DNA of 64,000 bases from Streptomyces sp. NBC_00237 (GCF_026342435.1 NZ_JAPEMT010000001.1:2784501-2848500), one strand, 5' to 3'; counted from the stretch's first letter, positions 52,751-62,301 are shown. The notes: generated by a model from the sequence alone, not told the origin. Made by a program: numbers and translations.

Positions 52751-54343
52751 GTGCAGATACGTAAGTGGCCGACGGCCCTCCTCACAGCAGGGCTGTCGGC
52801 CGGCCTCCTCACCGGCTGCGGAACCACCAGCAGCAGCGGTGGCGGCAGCACGAGCGGCACCGGACAGCCCGTCACCATGGGCATGTCCGACGAGATCAAG
52901 GCCACCGACCCGGCCTCCGGCTACGACCCCGGCTCCTGGCTGCTCTTCAACAACGTCTTCCAGTCCTTGCTCGCCTTCCCCAAGGGCGGCTCCGAGCCCC
53001 AGCCCGAGGCCGCCCAGAACTGCGCCTTCGACACGGGCAGCACCGTCTACCGCTGCACCCTGCGCGAGGGCCTCACCTTCAGCAACGGCAACCCGCTCAC
53101 CTCCCAGGACGTCAAGTACTCCTTCGAGCGCACCCTGAAGATCAACGACCCCGCCGGGCCGGCCGTCATGCTCTCCACCATCAAGAGCATCGACACCCCC
53201 GACGACAGCAAGGTCGTCTTCCACCTCAAGGTCCCCGACGCGACCTTCCCCAGCAAGATCGCCTCCGGCGCCGGGTCCATCGTCGACCACCGCGCCTACC
53301 CCGCAGACAAGCTCCGCACCGACGGCAAGGCCGACGGCTCCGGCCCCTACCGGCTCGACTCCTTCGGCAAGGGCCAGGCCGCCTTCACCGTCAACAACGG
53401 CTACCGAGGCACCGCCAAGATCAAGAACACCGGCATGACCCTCAAGCTCTTCCACGACGACCGCAAGGCCCTCGCGCAAGCGCTCAAGAAGGGCGACATC
53501 GACTTCGCCTACCGAGGTCTCACCGCCAAGGACACCGCCGCCACCGAAGCCGAAGCCGTCAGCGGCGACCAGCGCCTGGACCCCGTCGAAGGCAGCAGCG
53601 CCGAAGTCCACCACCTCGTCTTCAACGCCAAGGACCCCGTCGTCGGCAAGCCCGGCGTCCGCCGCGCCATCGCCTACCTCGTCGACCGCGAAGCGCTCGT
53701 CCGCGACGTCTACCAGTCGACCGCCACCCCGCTCTACTCGATCGTCCCCGCGGGCATCAACGGCCACAACACCGCCTTCTTCAACCGGTACGGCAGCCGC
53801 CCCCAGCCCGCCAAGGCCCGCGAGGCCCTGCGCGGCGAAGGCATCAAGGGCAAGGTCAAGCTCACCCTCTGGGCCACCCCCAGCCGCTACGGCCCCGCCA
53901 CCGTCGAGGAGTTCAAGACCCTCGCCAAGCAGCTCAACCGCAGCGGCCTCTTCGACGCCGACGTCAAGTCCGTCGAACAGGGCCAGTACGAGAAGGACAT
54001 CGCCGCCGGAAAGTACGGCGCCTACGTCAAGGGCTGGGTCCCCGACTACCCGGACCCGGAGAACTTCACCCAGCCGTTCTTCGGCGAGGGCAACGTGATC
54101 TCCAACAACTACGAGAACACCGAGATCACCAACAAGCTCCTCCCCGCCAGCGCGGCCGCCGCCGACCGAGGCGCCACCTCCGAGGAGTTCAACCGCCTCC
54201 AGAACCTCGTCGCCGAGGACGTCCCCCTCCTCCCGCTCTGGCAGGGCAAGCAGTACGCCGTCGCCCGGTCGAACGTCTCCGGCCTGGAGTGGACCCTCGA
54301 CACCTCGACGGTCTTCCGCTTCTGGGAGATCAGCAAGAGCTGA
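52751..54343 (+). CDS. ABC transporter substrate-binding lipoprotein (peptide family 5), copy 2
   Basis: A 530-residue paralogue of the preceding gene, starting at GTG (MQIRKWPTALLTAGLSAG). The lipobox is LLTGC, with lipidated Cys near residue 22 and a Ser/Gly linker. Shared blocks with copy 1: LREGLTFSNGNPLTSQDVKY, LVFNAKDPVVGKPGVRRAIA, PLYSIVPAGINGHNTAFFN, KGWVPDYPDPENF, and the end VPLLPLWQGKQYAVARS. Identity is moderate, so the duplication is old or diverging. It ends at two tandem hairpins. Like copy 1 it must use permeases encoded elsewhere, or act as a receptor. Confidence 0.88.
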   Translation: MQIRKWPTALLTAGLSAGLLTGCGTTSSSGGGSTSGTGQPVTMGMSDEIKATDPASGYDPGSWLLFNNVFQSLLAFPKGGSEPQPEAAQNCAFDTGSTVYRCTLREGLTFSNGNPLTSQDVKYSFERTLKINDPAGPAVMLSTIKSIDTPDDSKVVFHLKVPDATFPSKIASGAGSIVDHRAYPADKLRTDGKADGSGPYRLDSFGKGQAAFTVNNGYRGTAKIKNTGMTLKLFHDDRKALAQALKKGDIDFAYRGLTAKDTAATEAEAVSGDQRLDPVEGSSAEVHHLVFNAKDPVVGKPGVRRAIAYLVDREALVRDVYQSTATPLYSIVPAGINGHNTAFFNRYGSRPQPAKAREALRGEGIKGKVKLTLWATPSRYGPATVEEFKTLAKQLNRSGLFDADVKSVEQGQYEKDIAAGKYGAYVKGWVPDYPDPENFTQPFFGEGNVISNNYENTEITNKLLPASAAAADRGATSEEFNRLQNLVAEDVPLLPLWQGKQYAVARSNVSGLEWTLDTSTVFRFWEISKS

Positions 54344-54360
54344 GCACGCCACCCGTACGC

Positions 54361-54454
54361 CAGTGGGGCCCGCCGGAATCCTCTCCGGCGGGCCCCACTG
54401 ACGTACCGCACGGTACGAGAACGGGGCCGCGCGGAACAATTCCGCGCGGCCCCG
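54361..54454. terminator. Tandem convergent terminators
   Basis: Three perfect hairpins in a row: a 17-base-pair stem starting CAGTGGGGCCCGCCGGA (54361-54400, 6-base loop), GTACCG/CGGTAC (54403-54416), and a 15-base-pair stem CGGGGCCGCGCGGAA (54422-54454, 3-base loop). They separate the second binding-protein gene from the converging response-regulator gene. Confidence 0.92.
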
Positions 54455-54477
54455 CTCCCGTACCGCCCACGCCCCGA

Positions 54478-55149
54478 CTACTGCGCGCCCGGCCGCACCA
54501 GACCGCTCTCGTACGCGTACACCGCGGCCTGCACCCGGTCGCGCAGCCCCAGCTTCGTCAGCACATGGCCCACATGCGTCTTGACGGTCGTCTCGCTCAC
54601 GAACAGGTCCGCCGCGATCTCCGCGTTCGACAACCCGCGCGCCACCAGCTTCAGCACCTCCACCTCACGCTCGGTCAGCGTGTGCAGAGTGTCCGGCATC
54701 TCGTCCTCGCCCGACGGCAGATGATCCGCGTACTTGTCCAGCAGACGGCGCGTGATGCTCGGCGCCAGCATCGCCTCACCCGCGGCGACCACCCGGATCG
54801 CCTGCACCAACTCGTGCGCCGGAGCATCCTTCAGCAGGAACCCGCTGGCCCCCGCCCGCAGCGCCTCCACCACGTACTCGTCCAGGTCGAACGTCGTCAG
54901 CACCAGCACCTTCGCCGGACCGTCACGCCCCGGACCCGTGATCTGCCGAGTCGCCTCCACCCCGTCCATCCGCGGCATCCGGATGTCCATCAGCACCACA
55001 TCGGGCTGCAACGCCCGCACCTGATCGAGCGCCTGCAAACCGTCACCGGCCTCGCCGACGACCGCAAGGTCCTGCTCGGCCTCCAGAATCATCCGGAAAC
55101 CGGTACGCAGCAGGGGCTGGTCGTCGACCAGTAGGACGCGGATAGCCAC
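54478..55149 (-). CDS. NarL/FixJ-type response regulator, orphan
   Basis: A 223-residue regulator from GTG, with GGAG seven bases upstream. The receiver domain carries the acidic pair in LLVDDQPLLR, phosphorylation Asp in VVLMDIRMPRMDG (near residue 55), Thr in LVLTTFD and Lys in FLLKDAP. The LuxR-type HTH is LTEREVEVLKLVARGLSNAE with VSETTVKTHVGHVLTKLGLR. It should bind DNA when phosphorylated. No histidine kinase gene is adjacent on either side, so the partner is elsewhere. Upstream is a 649-base repeat-rich gap. Confidence 0.92.
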   Translation of the reverse strand: MAIRVLLVDDQPLLRTGFRMILEAEQDLAVVGEAGDGLQALDQVRALQPDVVLMDIRMPRMDGVEATRQITGPGRDGPAKVLVLTTFDLDEYVVEALRAGASGFLLKDAPAHELVQAIRVVAAGEAMLAPSITRRLLDKYADHLPSGEDEMPDTLHTLTEREVEVLKLVARGLSNAEIAADLFVSETTVKTHVGHVLTKLGLRDRVQAAVYAYESGLVRPGAQ

Positions 55150-55798
55150 AGGTACTCCTTCGCTAGACCCGCCCCATTCTGCCCTGCCCCCACTCCCGCC
55201 GACCCCGGGGCCCGCACGCGCGGACGCGCCGTGACTCGACGGGTGCCCGTGCGGGTCTGCGGACGGCCGGTCGCACAGTCCCCCGCCACCCTGAAGCCCT
55301 CTCCGCCTCCGCCGAGCCCCCTCCGCTTCCGCCGAGCCCCCTTGGACGACGGGGCCAGCCCTTCTCCGCCTCCCTCGCCCCCTTGGGCTCCGCCCCCGCC
55401 TCGCCCCCTTGGACGGCGGGGCCAGCCCCTCTCCGCTTCCGCCTCGCCCCCTTGGGCGGCGGGGCCGCCCCCCGGGGGCGGAACGGGCGGGCAAGGGGGC
55501 GGCACCCCTCGCTCCGGGCCCACCCCGGAGCACCCCCGACCAGCCCCGCCACCGGCGCACCCCTCGCAAGGGGCCCACCCCGGAGCCGCCCGCCGTTACC
55601 TCCGCCATCGGGTGCGCCGCACCCGGGTGCGCCTGCGGCGGGCTGCCCCTCCCCGCCCCTTCACCTAAAGCGCTCGCCGCGCGGCAGTCCCGGAGACGTG
55701 CGGGTGCGTGGGGGCTGGCCGCGCAGTTCCCCGCGCCCCTAACGGGCGCGTACTGGCCAGCCGCGGCGGAGCCGCACAAGGGACACGGCCCCCCGTGC
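55150..55798. repeat. 649-base intergenic region with dispersed repeats
   Basis: No gene. Bases 55300-55450 are degenerate repeats around CCCCTTGGACGGCGGGGCCAGCCC and CCGCCTCGCCCCC. Bases 55450-55531 are a second copy of the element at 7062-7142. Bases about 55580-55660 hold more short GC repeats (CACCCCGGAGC). At 55710-55750, GGGGGCTGGCCGCGCAGTTC followed by CCCGCGCCCCT is a motif I recognise as recurring in many Streptomyces intergenic regions. Confidence 0.7.
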
Positions 55799-56665
55799 CT
55801 AACGGGGAGCATCCGCCCCCGACTGCCTCGGCACCACCGGCAGCGGATACACCGGGGGAGTGCCCCCGAACTCCGGGCACACCGCCTGGTGATCACACCA
55901 CCCGCACAGCTTCGTCGGCCGAGGCCGCCATTCCCCCGTCTCCGTCGCCTCCACGATCGCCTCCCACAACGCATGCAGCTTCCGCTCCATCCGCTCCAGG
56001 TCCGCCTCGTTCGGGTCGTACGTCAGCACGTCCCCACTGCCCAGATACACCAGCTGAAGCCTGCGCGGCACGACCCGCTTCCACCGCCAGATCACCAGCG
56101 CGTAGAACTTCATCTGGAACAGCGCACCCTCCGCGTACTCCGGACGCGGCGCCTTCCCCGTCTTGTAGTCGACGATCCGCACCTCACCCGTCGGCGCGAC
56201 ATCCACCCGGTCGATCACCCCGCGCAGCCGCAGCCCCGACTCCAGCTCCGTCTCCACGAAGAGCTCCCGCTCCGCAGGCTCAAGACGCGTCGGGTCCTCC
56301 AGCGTGAACCACTTCTCGACCAGGTCCTCCGCCTGCCCCAGCCACCGCGTCAGCCGCTCACCCTCCGCGTCACCCGCGAACAGCTCCGCCAGCTCCGGCT
56401 TCGACTCCAGCAGCCGGTCCCACTGCCCCGGCACCATCGCCCGCGCCCTCGGAGCCGTCCGCTCCACCGCCGGATCGTCGAACAGCTTCTCCAGCACGGC
56501 ATGGACCAGCGTGCCCCGGGTAGCCGCCTCACTCGGCTTCTCCGGCAGCTTGTCGATCACCCGGAACCGGTACAGCAGCGGACACTGCATGAAGTCGCTC
56601 GCACGCGACGGGGACAACGACGCGGGCCGCCTCGCCGCATCCGCAGGACCGGTACTCGTATTCAT
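55799..56665 (-). CDS. Stand-alone RecB-type PD-(D/E)XK nuclease with 4Fe-4S cluster
   Basis: A 288-residue protein of the Cas4/AddB-like RecB nuclease family. Active-site residues are readable: His55 in RGTLVHAVLE, Asp152 in GVIDRVD, Asp166 and Lys168 in IVDYKTGK, and QMKFYALVIW after it. Cys28 in FMQCPLLYRF plus Cys254, Cys257 and Cys263 in CGWCDHQAVC form the expected iron-sulphur cluster. It lacks a helicase domain. The likely role is DNA end processing or repair; the actinobacterial family is uncharacterised. No CRISPR genes are nearby, so it is not Cas4 in context. Divergent from the site-2 protease. Confidence 0.88.
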   Translation of the reverse strand: MNTSTGPADAARRPASLSPSRASDFMQCPLLYRFRVIDKLPEKPSEAATRGTLVHAVLEKLFDDPAVERTAPRARAMVPGQWDRLLESKPELAELFAGDAEGERLTRWLGQAEDLVEKWFTLEDPTRLEPAERELFVETELESGLRLRGVIDRVDVAPTGEVRIVDYKTGKAPRPEYAEGALFQMKFYALVIWRWKRVVPRRLQLVYLGSGDVLTYDPNEADLERMERKLHALWEAIVEATETGEWRPRPTKLCGWCDHQAVCPEFGGTPPVYPLPVVPRQSGADAPR

Positions 56666-56854
56666 GACTCAGACCCTACGGCCCGCCACTGACAACACCC
56701 CGCCTACCATCGACGGCAGACCCCCTCGCACTGCATGATCGGGGCAATGCCCCGCACAACGGCACCAGAGCGACACAGGCTTCAACAACTGTTTACCCAG
56801 CACGACCGACAGCACAGCACCACCGACGAGACGCAAGCCCAACGAAGGGAACCC

Positions 56855-58177
56855 GTGGACGAGCGCGACGAGAGCGGCGACAGCGGACGCCCCCAACCCG
56901 GCACGGACAAAACCCGCACGGACGACTCCCGCACGGACGGCATCCGCACGGACGGCACCCGCGCCACCGGCACGGACTCCACCCCCACCGGCAAGGACAC
57001 GCAGACCCCCACCGAACGCCCCGGCAACCCCGGCGGCGGCCTCCTCATGGGCCGCCCCTTCGGCGTCCCCGTCTACGTCGCCCCCAGCTGGTTCCTCGTC
57101 GCCGCCCTCATCACCTGGGTCTTCGGCGGCCAGCTCGACCTCGTCCTGCCCGAGCTCGGCGCGGCCCGCTACCTCGTCTCGCTCTTCTTCGCCGTCGCCT
57201 TCTACGCCTCCGTACTGGTCCACGAACTCGCCCACACCGTCGCAGCCCTCCGCTTCAAACTCCCCGTACGGCGCATCCAGCTCCAGTTCTTCGGCGGCGT
57301 CTCCGAAATCGAGAAGGAGACCGAGACCCCGGGCCGCGAATTCGTCCTCGCCTTCGTCGGCCCCCTCCTCTCCCTCGCCCTCGCCGGACTCTTCTACTGG
57401 GCCATGGACCTCGTCGAAGCAGGCACCGTCCCCGGCGTCCTCCTCGCCGGCCTGATGATCTCCAACCTCATCGTCGCCGTCTTCAACCTCCTCCCCGGCC
57501 TGCCCCTCGACGGCGGACGCATGCTCCGCGCAGTCGTCTGGAAGATCACCGGCAACCCCATGACCGGCACCGTCGCCGCCGCCTGGGTCGGCCGCGCCCT
57601 CGCCGTCGCCGTCCTCATCGGCCTCCCCCTCCTCACCCACACCGGCGCCCTCGGCAACAAGACGCAAGACATCACCGGCTTCGACACCGTCCTCGACGCA
57701 CTCCTCGCCGCGATCCTCGCCGCCATCATCTGGACCGGCGCCGGAAACAGCCTCCGCATGGCCCGCCTGCGCCAGCACCTCCCCGACCTCCGCGCCCGCA
57801 CCCTCACCCGCCGCGCCGTCCCCGTCGAATCCGCCACCCCCCTCTCCGAAGCCCTCCGCCGCGCCAACGAAGCAGGCGCCCGCGCCCTCGTCGTCGTCGA
57901 CGGACACGGCACCCCCACCGCCGTCGTCCGCGAAACCGCCATCGGCAACGTCCCCGAACACCGACGCCCCTGGGTCGCCGTCAGCGGCCTCGCCGCCGAC
58001 CTCACCGACGACATGCGCATCCCCGCCGAACTCGCCGGCGAAGCCCTCCTCGACCGCCTCCGCGCAGCCCCCGCCACCGAATACCTCGTCATCGAGGACA
58101 CCGGCGAGATCTACGGAGTCCTCTCCACCGCCGACGTCGAGCGCGCCTTCGTCAAGGCCATGGCCCGCCCCCGCTAG
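56855..58177 (+). CDS. Site-2 protease family protein with CBS domains
   Basis: 440 residues from GTG at 56855 (AAGGGA upstream; an in-frame ATG at 56735 would add 40 residues). Residues 1-60 are disordered with a repeated RTDG motif. The M50 metalloprotease has HELAH at 123-127 and Asp219 in LPLDGGRML as third zinc ligand, within six membrane helices. A C-terminal CBS-pair region (about 340-440: VESATPLSEALRRANEAGAR, EYLVIEDTGEIYGVLSTADV) follows. S2P proteases cut membrane-bound regulators; CBS domains may sense adenine nucleotides. It lies upstream of trmI and arc. Confidence 0.88.
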   Translation: MDERDESGDSGRPQPGTDKTRTDDSRTDGIRTDGTRATGTDSTPTGKDTQTPTERPGNPGGGLLMGRPFGVPVYVAPSWFLVAALITWVFGGQLDLVLPELGAARYLVSLFFAVAFYASVLVHELAHTVAALRFKLPVRRIQLQFFGGVSEIEKETETPGREFVLAFVGPLLSLALAGLFYWAMDLVEAGTVPGVLLAGLMISNLIVAVFNLLPGLPLDGGRMLRAVVWKITGNPMTGTVAAAWVGRALAVAVLIGLPLLTHTGALGNKTQDITGFDTVLDALLAAILAAIIWTGAGNSLRMARLRQHLPDLRARTLTRRAVPVESATPLSEALRRANEAGARALVVVDGHGTPTAVVRETAIGNVPEHRRPWVAVSGLAADLTDDMRIPAELAGEALLDRLRAAPATEYLVIEDTGEIYGVLSTADVERAFVKAMARPR

Positions 58178-58236
58178 AGCCCCCGCCGGAAACAGGCGCG
58201 GCGAGAAGGCATCCAAACAGCCGGTAGGCTGGTCAC

Positions 58237-59145
58237 ATGTCCGAACCGACCGGTGCCGCCCGCCGACGCGGGCCCTTCAAGGTCGGGGACCAGGTCCAGC
58301 TGACTGACCCCAAGGGCCGCCACTACACGTTCACGCTCGAAGCCGGGAAGCAGTTCCACACCCACAAGGGTGCCTTCTCGCACGACGAGCTGATCGGGGC
58401 GTCCGAGGGCAGTGTTGTCCGTACCACGGGGAACGTCGCCTACCTGGCACTCCGCCCCCTGCTCCCCGACTACGTCCTGTCCATGCCCCGCGGCGCAGCC
58501 GTGGTCTACCCCAAGGACGCGGGGCAGATCCTGGCCTTCGCCGACATCTTCGCCGGCGCCCGCGTCGTCGAAGCGGGAGTGGGCTCCGGAGCGCTCAGCG
58601 CCTTCCTCCTGCGCGCCGTCGGCGACCACGGAATGCTGCACTCCTACGAGCGCCGCCAGGACTTCGCGGACATCGCCCAGGGCAACGTCGAACGCTACTT
58701 CGGCGGACCCCACCCCGCGTGGACCCTCACCGTCGGCGACCTCCAGGACAACCTCTCCGACACCGAGGTCGACCGCGTCGTACTCGACATGCTCGCCCCC
58801 TGGGAAACGCTCGAAGCCGTCTCCAAGGCGCTCGTACCCGGCGGCATCATGTGCGCCTACGTCGCCACCACCACCCAGCTCGCCAGGACCGTCGAGTCCA
58901 TCCGCGAGATCGGCTGCTTCGCCGAACCCCAGCCGTGGGAATCCATGGTCCGCAACTGGCACGTCGAGGGCCTCGCCGTCCGCCCGGACCACCGCATGAT
59001 CGGCCACACCGGCTTCCTCGTCACCGCCCGGCGCCTCGCCGACGGCGTCGAGCCCCCCATGCGCCGCCGCCGCCCCTCCAAGGGCTCCTACGGCGACGAC
59101 TACGAAGGCCCCAACAAGGAGCGCGGCAACAGCACGGAGGCGTAA
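58237..59145 (+). CDS. trmI: tRNA (adenine-58-N1)-methyltransferase
   Basis: A 302-residue Rossmann-fold methyltransferase. The N-terminal beta-domain (KVGDQVQLTDPKGRHYTFTL) and the SAM motif VVEAGVGSGALSAFLLRAVG (about 109-128), with YERRQDF and VLDMLAPWE as substrate-site blocks, match the TrmI/Gcd14 family. It methylates A58 in the T-loop of tRNA. In actinobacteria it regularly lies just upstream of the proteasomal ATPase gene, as here. It has a C-terminal basic/hydrophilic tail of about 35 residues, and ends at a perfect 18-base-pair hairpin. Confidence 0.93.
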   Translation: MSEPTGAARRRGPFKVGDQVQLTDPKGRHYTFTLEAGKQFHTHKGAFSHDELIGASEGSVVRTTGNVAYLALRPLLPDYVLSMPRGAAVVYPKDAGQILAFADIFAGARVVEAGVGSGALSAFLLRAVGDHGMLHSYERRQDFADIAQGNVERYFGGPHPAWTLTVGDLQDNLSDTEVDRVVLDMLAPWETLEAVSKALVPGGIMCAYVATTTQLARTVESIREIGCFAEPQPWESMVRNWHVEGLAVRPDHRMIGHTGFLVTARRLADGVEPPMRRRRPSKGSYGDDYEGPNKERGNSTEA

Positions 59146-59175
59146 AAACCACCCGGCAGGCCGCCCCAACAGACC

Positions 59176-59225
59176 GGCGCCGCCGTCCAGTTCCCGGACC
59201 GACACGAGAACTGGACGGCGGCGCC
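59176..59225 (+). terminator. trmI terminator
   Basis: GGCGCCGCCGTCCAGTTC pairs perfectly (18 base pairs) with GAACTGGACGGCGGCGCC around a 14-base loop, followed by TTT, 30 bases after the stop codon. Confidence 0.92.
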
Positions 59226-59369
59226 TTTGCCTTGCCCCGCCCGCACTGACGGATTCTTTGTACGAAGCCCCCACCCCGGCGTTCCCTCCCACCACCCCGT
59301 GTGGCACGATTCCGGCACCCCTCCCGTCGCCGGCGCCCCTCCCGGCACAGCCCCACAGGAGACCCCCGC

Positions 59370-59936
59370 GTGCAGAACACCGCGCTCCCGGACCTCGCAC
59401 ACACCCGGCCCCGCGCGATGCACTGGCTCGCCACCGCAGCCGCCACCGCAGCGGTCGTAGCCCTGGCCGGACTGCTCCAGCCAGCACCGGCCACCGCCTC
59501 CCAGACGGCACCGCGCAACGCCCCCCAGGCCCCGGCAGCGGTCGGCCCCGCCCCCGACGCGGCAACCGCCACCTACCCCCTGACCTGCCGCGCCGGAAAA
59601 CCCGTCGTCGTCAAGAAGGCCACCGGCGACCTCGACGGCGACAAGAACCCCGAAACCGTCGCCGCCGTCCGCTGCGACAGCGGCATCGGCACGCCCGCCG
59701 GCGGAATCTACGTACTCACCCGACCGAACCGCGTCATCGCGACCCTCCTCGACCCCACCGAGAAGCAGAACGTCACCGACCTCACGATCACCGGCGAAAC
59801 CGTCACCGCGACCCTCCTCGGCTACTCCTCCGACACCGTCGCCCGCTGCTGCCCCGACACCCGGCAGCACACGACATGGAAGTGGCGGAACGGAAAGTTC
59901 CTCCGCTCCGCCACCACAGACGCCCGCAGCGTCTGA
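59370..59936 (+). CDS. Exported conserved hypothetical protein
   Basis: 188 residues from GTG at 59370, with AGGAGA eight bases upstream. Residues 20-45 form an uncleaved anchor or signal peptide (MHWLATAAATAAVVALAGLL...ATAS). After a Pro/Ala linker, the mature domain begins at YPLTCRAGKPVVVKKATGDL; DLDGDKNPETVAAVRC resembles an FG-GAP/VCBS-type calcium loop, and four Cys are present (CRAG, RCDS, RCCPDT). It is probably an extracytoplasmic beta-rich protein of unknown function. It converges on the ferredoxin gene with 25 bases between. Confidence 0.75.
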   Translation: MQNTALPDLAHTRPRAMHWLATAAATAAVVALAGLLQPAPATASQTAPRNAPQAPAAVGPAPDAATATYPLTCRAGKPVVVKKATGDLDGDKNPETVAAVRCDSGIGTPAGGIYVLTRPNRVIATLLDPTEKQNVTDLTITGETVTATLLGYSSDTVARCCPDTRQHTTWKWRNGKFLRSATTDARSV

Positions 59937-59961
59937 AAACCCCCGAGGACGCCGACGACGC

Positions 59962-60282
59962 CTACTCCGCGTCCGGCCCGAACACCTCGACCCTGTCCGA
60001 AACCCGACGCACATGAATGCAGTCGCCCGGGCACTCCTTCGCCGAGTCCACCACGTCCTGCAACAACGGCAACGGGACCGGCGTCGTCGCACCGGGCGAC
60101 TGCAGCAACTCGTCGTCACCACTCTTCACATACGCGAGCCCGTCGATGTCGAGCTCGAAAACCTCCGGCGCGTACTGCGCACAGATCCCGTCGCCGGTGC
60201 AGAGGTCCTGGTCGATCCACACCTCAAGAGGGTCCCCGACCTGGGCACCGTCTGCGGTGGGAGCCTCTTCCTGCACGGTCAT
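59962..60282 (-). CDS. Ferredoxin, single [3Fe-4S]/[4Fe-4S] cluster
   Basis: A 106-residue acidic ferredoxin. Cys28 and Cys34 in LCTGDGICAQ, and Cys84 and Cys88 in ECPGDCIHV, give the C-x5-C...C pattern of actinobacterial 3Fe-4S or 4Fe-4S ferredoxins. Residues 55-75 are an insertion relative to P450-partner ferredoxins. It carries electrons to an oxidoreductase not encoded here. The ATG at 60282 follows AGGAG. It is divergent from arc; a GTGTTGAACAC palindrome (60335-60345) lies in the shared 243-base promoter region. Confidence 0.88.
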   Translation of the reverse strand: MTVQEEAPTADGAQVGDPLEVWIDQDLCTGDGICAQYAPEVFELDIDGLAYVKSGDDELLQSPGATTPVPLPLLQDVVDSAKECPGDCIHVRRVSDRVEVFGPDAE

Positions 60283-60525
60283 ATCTCCTGCCGTTCCCTG
60301 CGCGGTATGCACCAATTGAAGCCAGCCCTGACGGGTGTTGAACACTTCGACGATACAACCGCCCGCTTTCCGATGTTGCTGGGTGGGTATCCCCCCAGTG
60401 TGAGGGAGTACGCAAGGGTGAAGATCAGACACTCCGCGATCCTGTTTGTGATCTAGGGGTTTCAACCAGCACCCACCCAGGTAGGGTCAGGAAGCGTCCA
60501 GCTCCCCTTGGAGGAGGTGAGGACC

Positions 60526-62292
60526 GTGGCAGCCCACGACGACGACATCAACCGCGGCATCCGGCCCGCGCGAGGGTCCGAGGACCCCGCCGGACAGGTT
60601 GCCTATCTAGAGCAGGAAATCGCCGTCCTGCGACGCAAGCTCGCCGACTCTCCGCGTCACACGAGGATTCTCGAAGAGCGGATCGTCGAGCTGCAGACCA
60701 ACCTGGCAGGCGTGTCCGCCCAGAACGAGCGGCTCGCCAACACACTCCGCGAGGCCCGCGACCAGATCGTGGCCCTCAAAGAAGAAGTGGACCGGCTCGC
60801 ACAGCCGCCGGCCGGCTTCGGAGTGTTCCTGGAAGCCAACGAGGACGGCACGGCCGACATCTTCACCGGGGGCCGCAAACTCCGGGTGAACGTCAGCCCC
60901 GGCGTCGAGCTCGAAGAGCTCCGACGCGGCCAGGAAGTAATGCTCAACGAAGCACTCAACGTGGTCGAAGCCATGGAGTTCGAGCGCGCCGGGGACATCG
61001 TCACCCTCAAGGAAATCCTTGAGGACGGCGAACGCGCCCTGGTCACCGGGCACACCGACGAGGAACGGGTGGTCAGGCTCGCCGAGCCGCTGCTGGACGT
61101 CACCATCCGCCCCGGCGATGCCCTGCTCCTCGAACCCCGCTCCGGCTACGTCTACGAAATCATCCCCAAGAGCGAGGTCGAGGACCTCGTCCTCGAAGAG
61201 GTACCGGACGTCGACTACGAGAAGATCGGCGGCCTGGGCGACCAGATCGAACTGATCCGAGACGCCGTCGAACTCCCCTACCTCTACCCCGACCTCTTCA
61301 AGGAGCACGAACTGCGGCCACCGAAGGGCATCCTGCTCTACGGCCCGCCCGGCTGCGGCAAGACCCTCATCGCCAAGGCCGTCGCCAACTCCCTTGCCAA
61401 GAAGGTCGCCGAAGTCACCGGCCAGCCCCAGGGGAAGTCCTACTTCCTCAACATCAAGGGCCCCGAACTCCTCAACAAGTACGTCGGCGAGACCGAGCGC
61501 CACATCCGGCTCGTCTTCCAACGCGCACGCGAAAAGGCCAGCGAGGGAACCCCCGTCATCGTCTTCTTCGACGAGATGGAATCCCTCTTCCGCACCCGCG
61601 GATCCGGCGTCAGCTCGGACGTGGAGAACACCATCGTCCCCCAGCTGCTCGCCGAGATCGACGGCGTGGAAGGGCTGGAGAACGTCATCGTCATCGGCGC
61701 CTCCAACCGCGAAGACATGATCGACCCCGCGATCCTGCGACCCGGACGACTCGACGTCAAAATCAAGATCGAACGCCCCGACGCCGAAGCCGCCAAGGAC
61801 ATCTTCGCCAAGTACCTCAAGGCGACCCTGCCCCTGCACGCCGACGACCTCGCGGAGCACACCGGCTCCAAGGACGTCGCCGTACACAGCATGATCCAAA
61901 CCGTCGTCGAGCAGATGTACGCCGAAACCGAGGAAAACCGCTTCCTCGAAGTCACGTACGCCAACGGCGACAAGGAAGTCCTCTACTTCAAGGACTTCAA
62001 CTCCGGCGCGATGATCCAGAACATCGTCGACCGGGCCAAGAAAATGGCGATCAAGGCATTCCTCGACCACAACCAGAAGGGCCTCAGGATCGCCCACCTG
62101 ATCCAGGCGTGCGTGGACGAGTTCAAGGAGAACGAGGACCTGCCCAACACCACCAACCCCGACGACTGGGCCCGCATCTCCGGCAAGAAGGGCGAACGGA
62201 TCGTGTTCATCCGCACGCTCGTCACCGGAAAGCAGGGCGCAGACACCGGACGCTCCATCGACACGGTGGCAAACACCGGTCAGTACCTGTAA
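60526..62292 (+). CDS. arc: Proteasome-associated AAA+ ATPase ARC/Mpa
   Basis: 588 residues from GTG at 60526, preceded by GGAGGAGGTGAGG. An N-terminal coiled coil (about 25-90) captures Pup; tandem OB domains follow (about 95-225). The AAA+ module has Walker A GPPGCGKT at 273-280, Walker [11 protein letters not shown] and an ASNRED sensor region. The C-terminal QYL is the penultimate-Tyr motif that docks into the 20S proteasome. It unfolds pupylated proteins for degradation. The length equals the S. coelicolor ARC I recall. dop lies downstream after a hairpin. Confidence 0.96.
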   Translation: MAAHDDDINRGIRPARGSEDPAGQVAYLEQEIAVLRRKLADSPRHTRILEERIVELQTNLAGVSAQNERLANTLREARDQIVALKEEVDRLAQPPAGFGVFLEANEDGTADIFTGGRKLRVNVSPGVELEELRRGQEVMLNEALNVVEAMEFERAGDIVTLKEILEDGERALVTGHTDEERVVRLAEPLLDVTIRPGDALLLEPRSGYVYEIIPKSEVEDLVLEEVPDVDYEKIGGLGDQIELIRDAVELPYLYPDLFKEHELRPPKGILLYGPPGCGKTLIAKAVANSLAKKVAEVTGQPQGKSYFLNIKGPELLNKYVGETERHIRLVFQRAREKASEGTPVIVFFDEMESLFRTRGSGVSSDVENTIVPQLLAEIDGVEGLENVIVIGASNREDMIDPAILRPGRLDVKIKIERPDAEAAKDIFAKYLKATLPLHADDLAEHTGSKDVAVHSMIQTVVEQMYAETEENRFLEVTYANGDKEVLYFKDFNSGAMIQNIVDRAKKMAIKAFLDHNQKGLRIAHLIQACVDEFKENEDLPNTTNPDDWARISGKKGERIVFIRTLVTGKQGADTGRSIDTVANTGQYL

Positions 62293-62301
62293 TACGCAAC
62301 C

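Noticed and set aside
60335-60345. LexA-type SOS box between ferredoxin and arc
   Set aside because: GTGTTGAACAC is palindromic but does not fit the actinobacterial GAAC-N4-GTTC LexA consensus.
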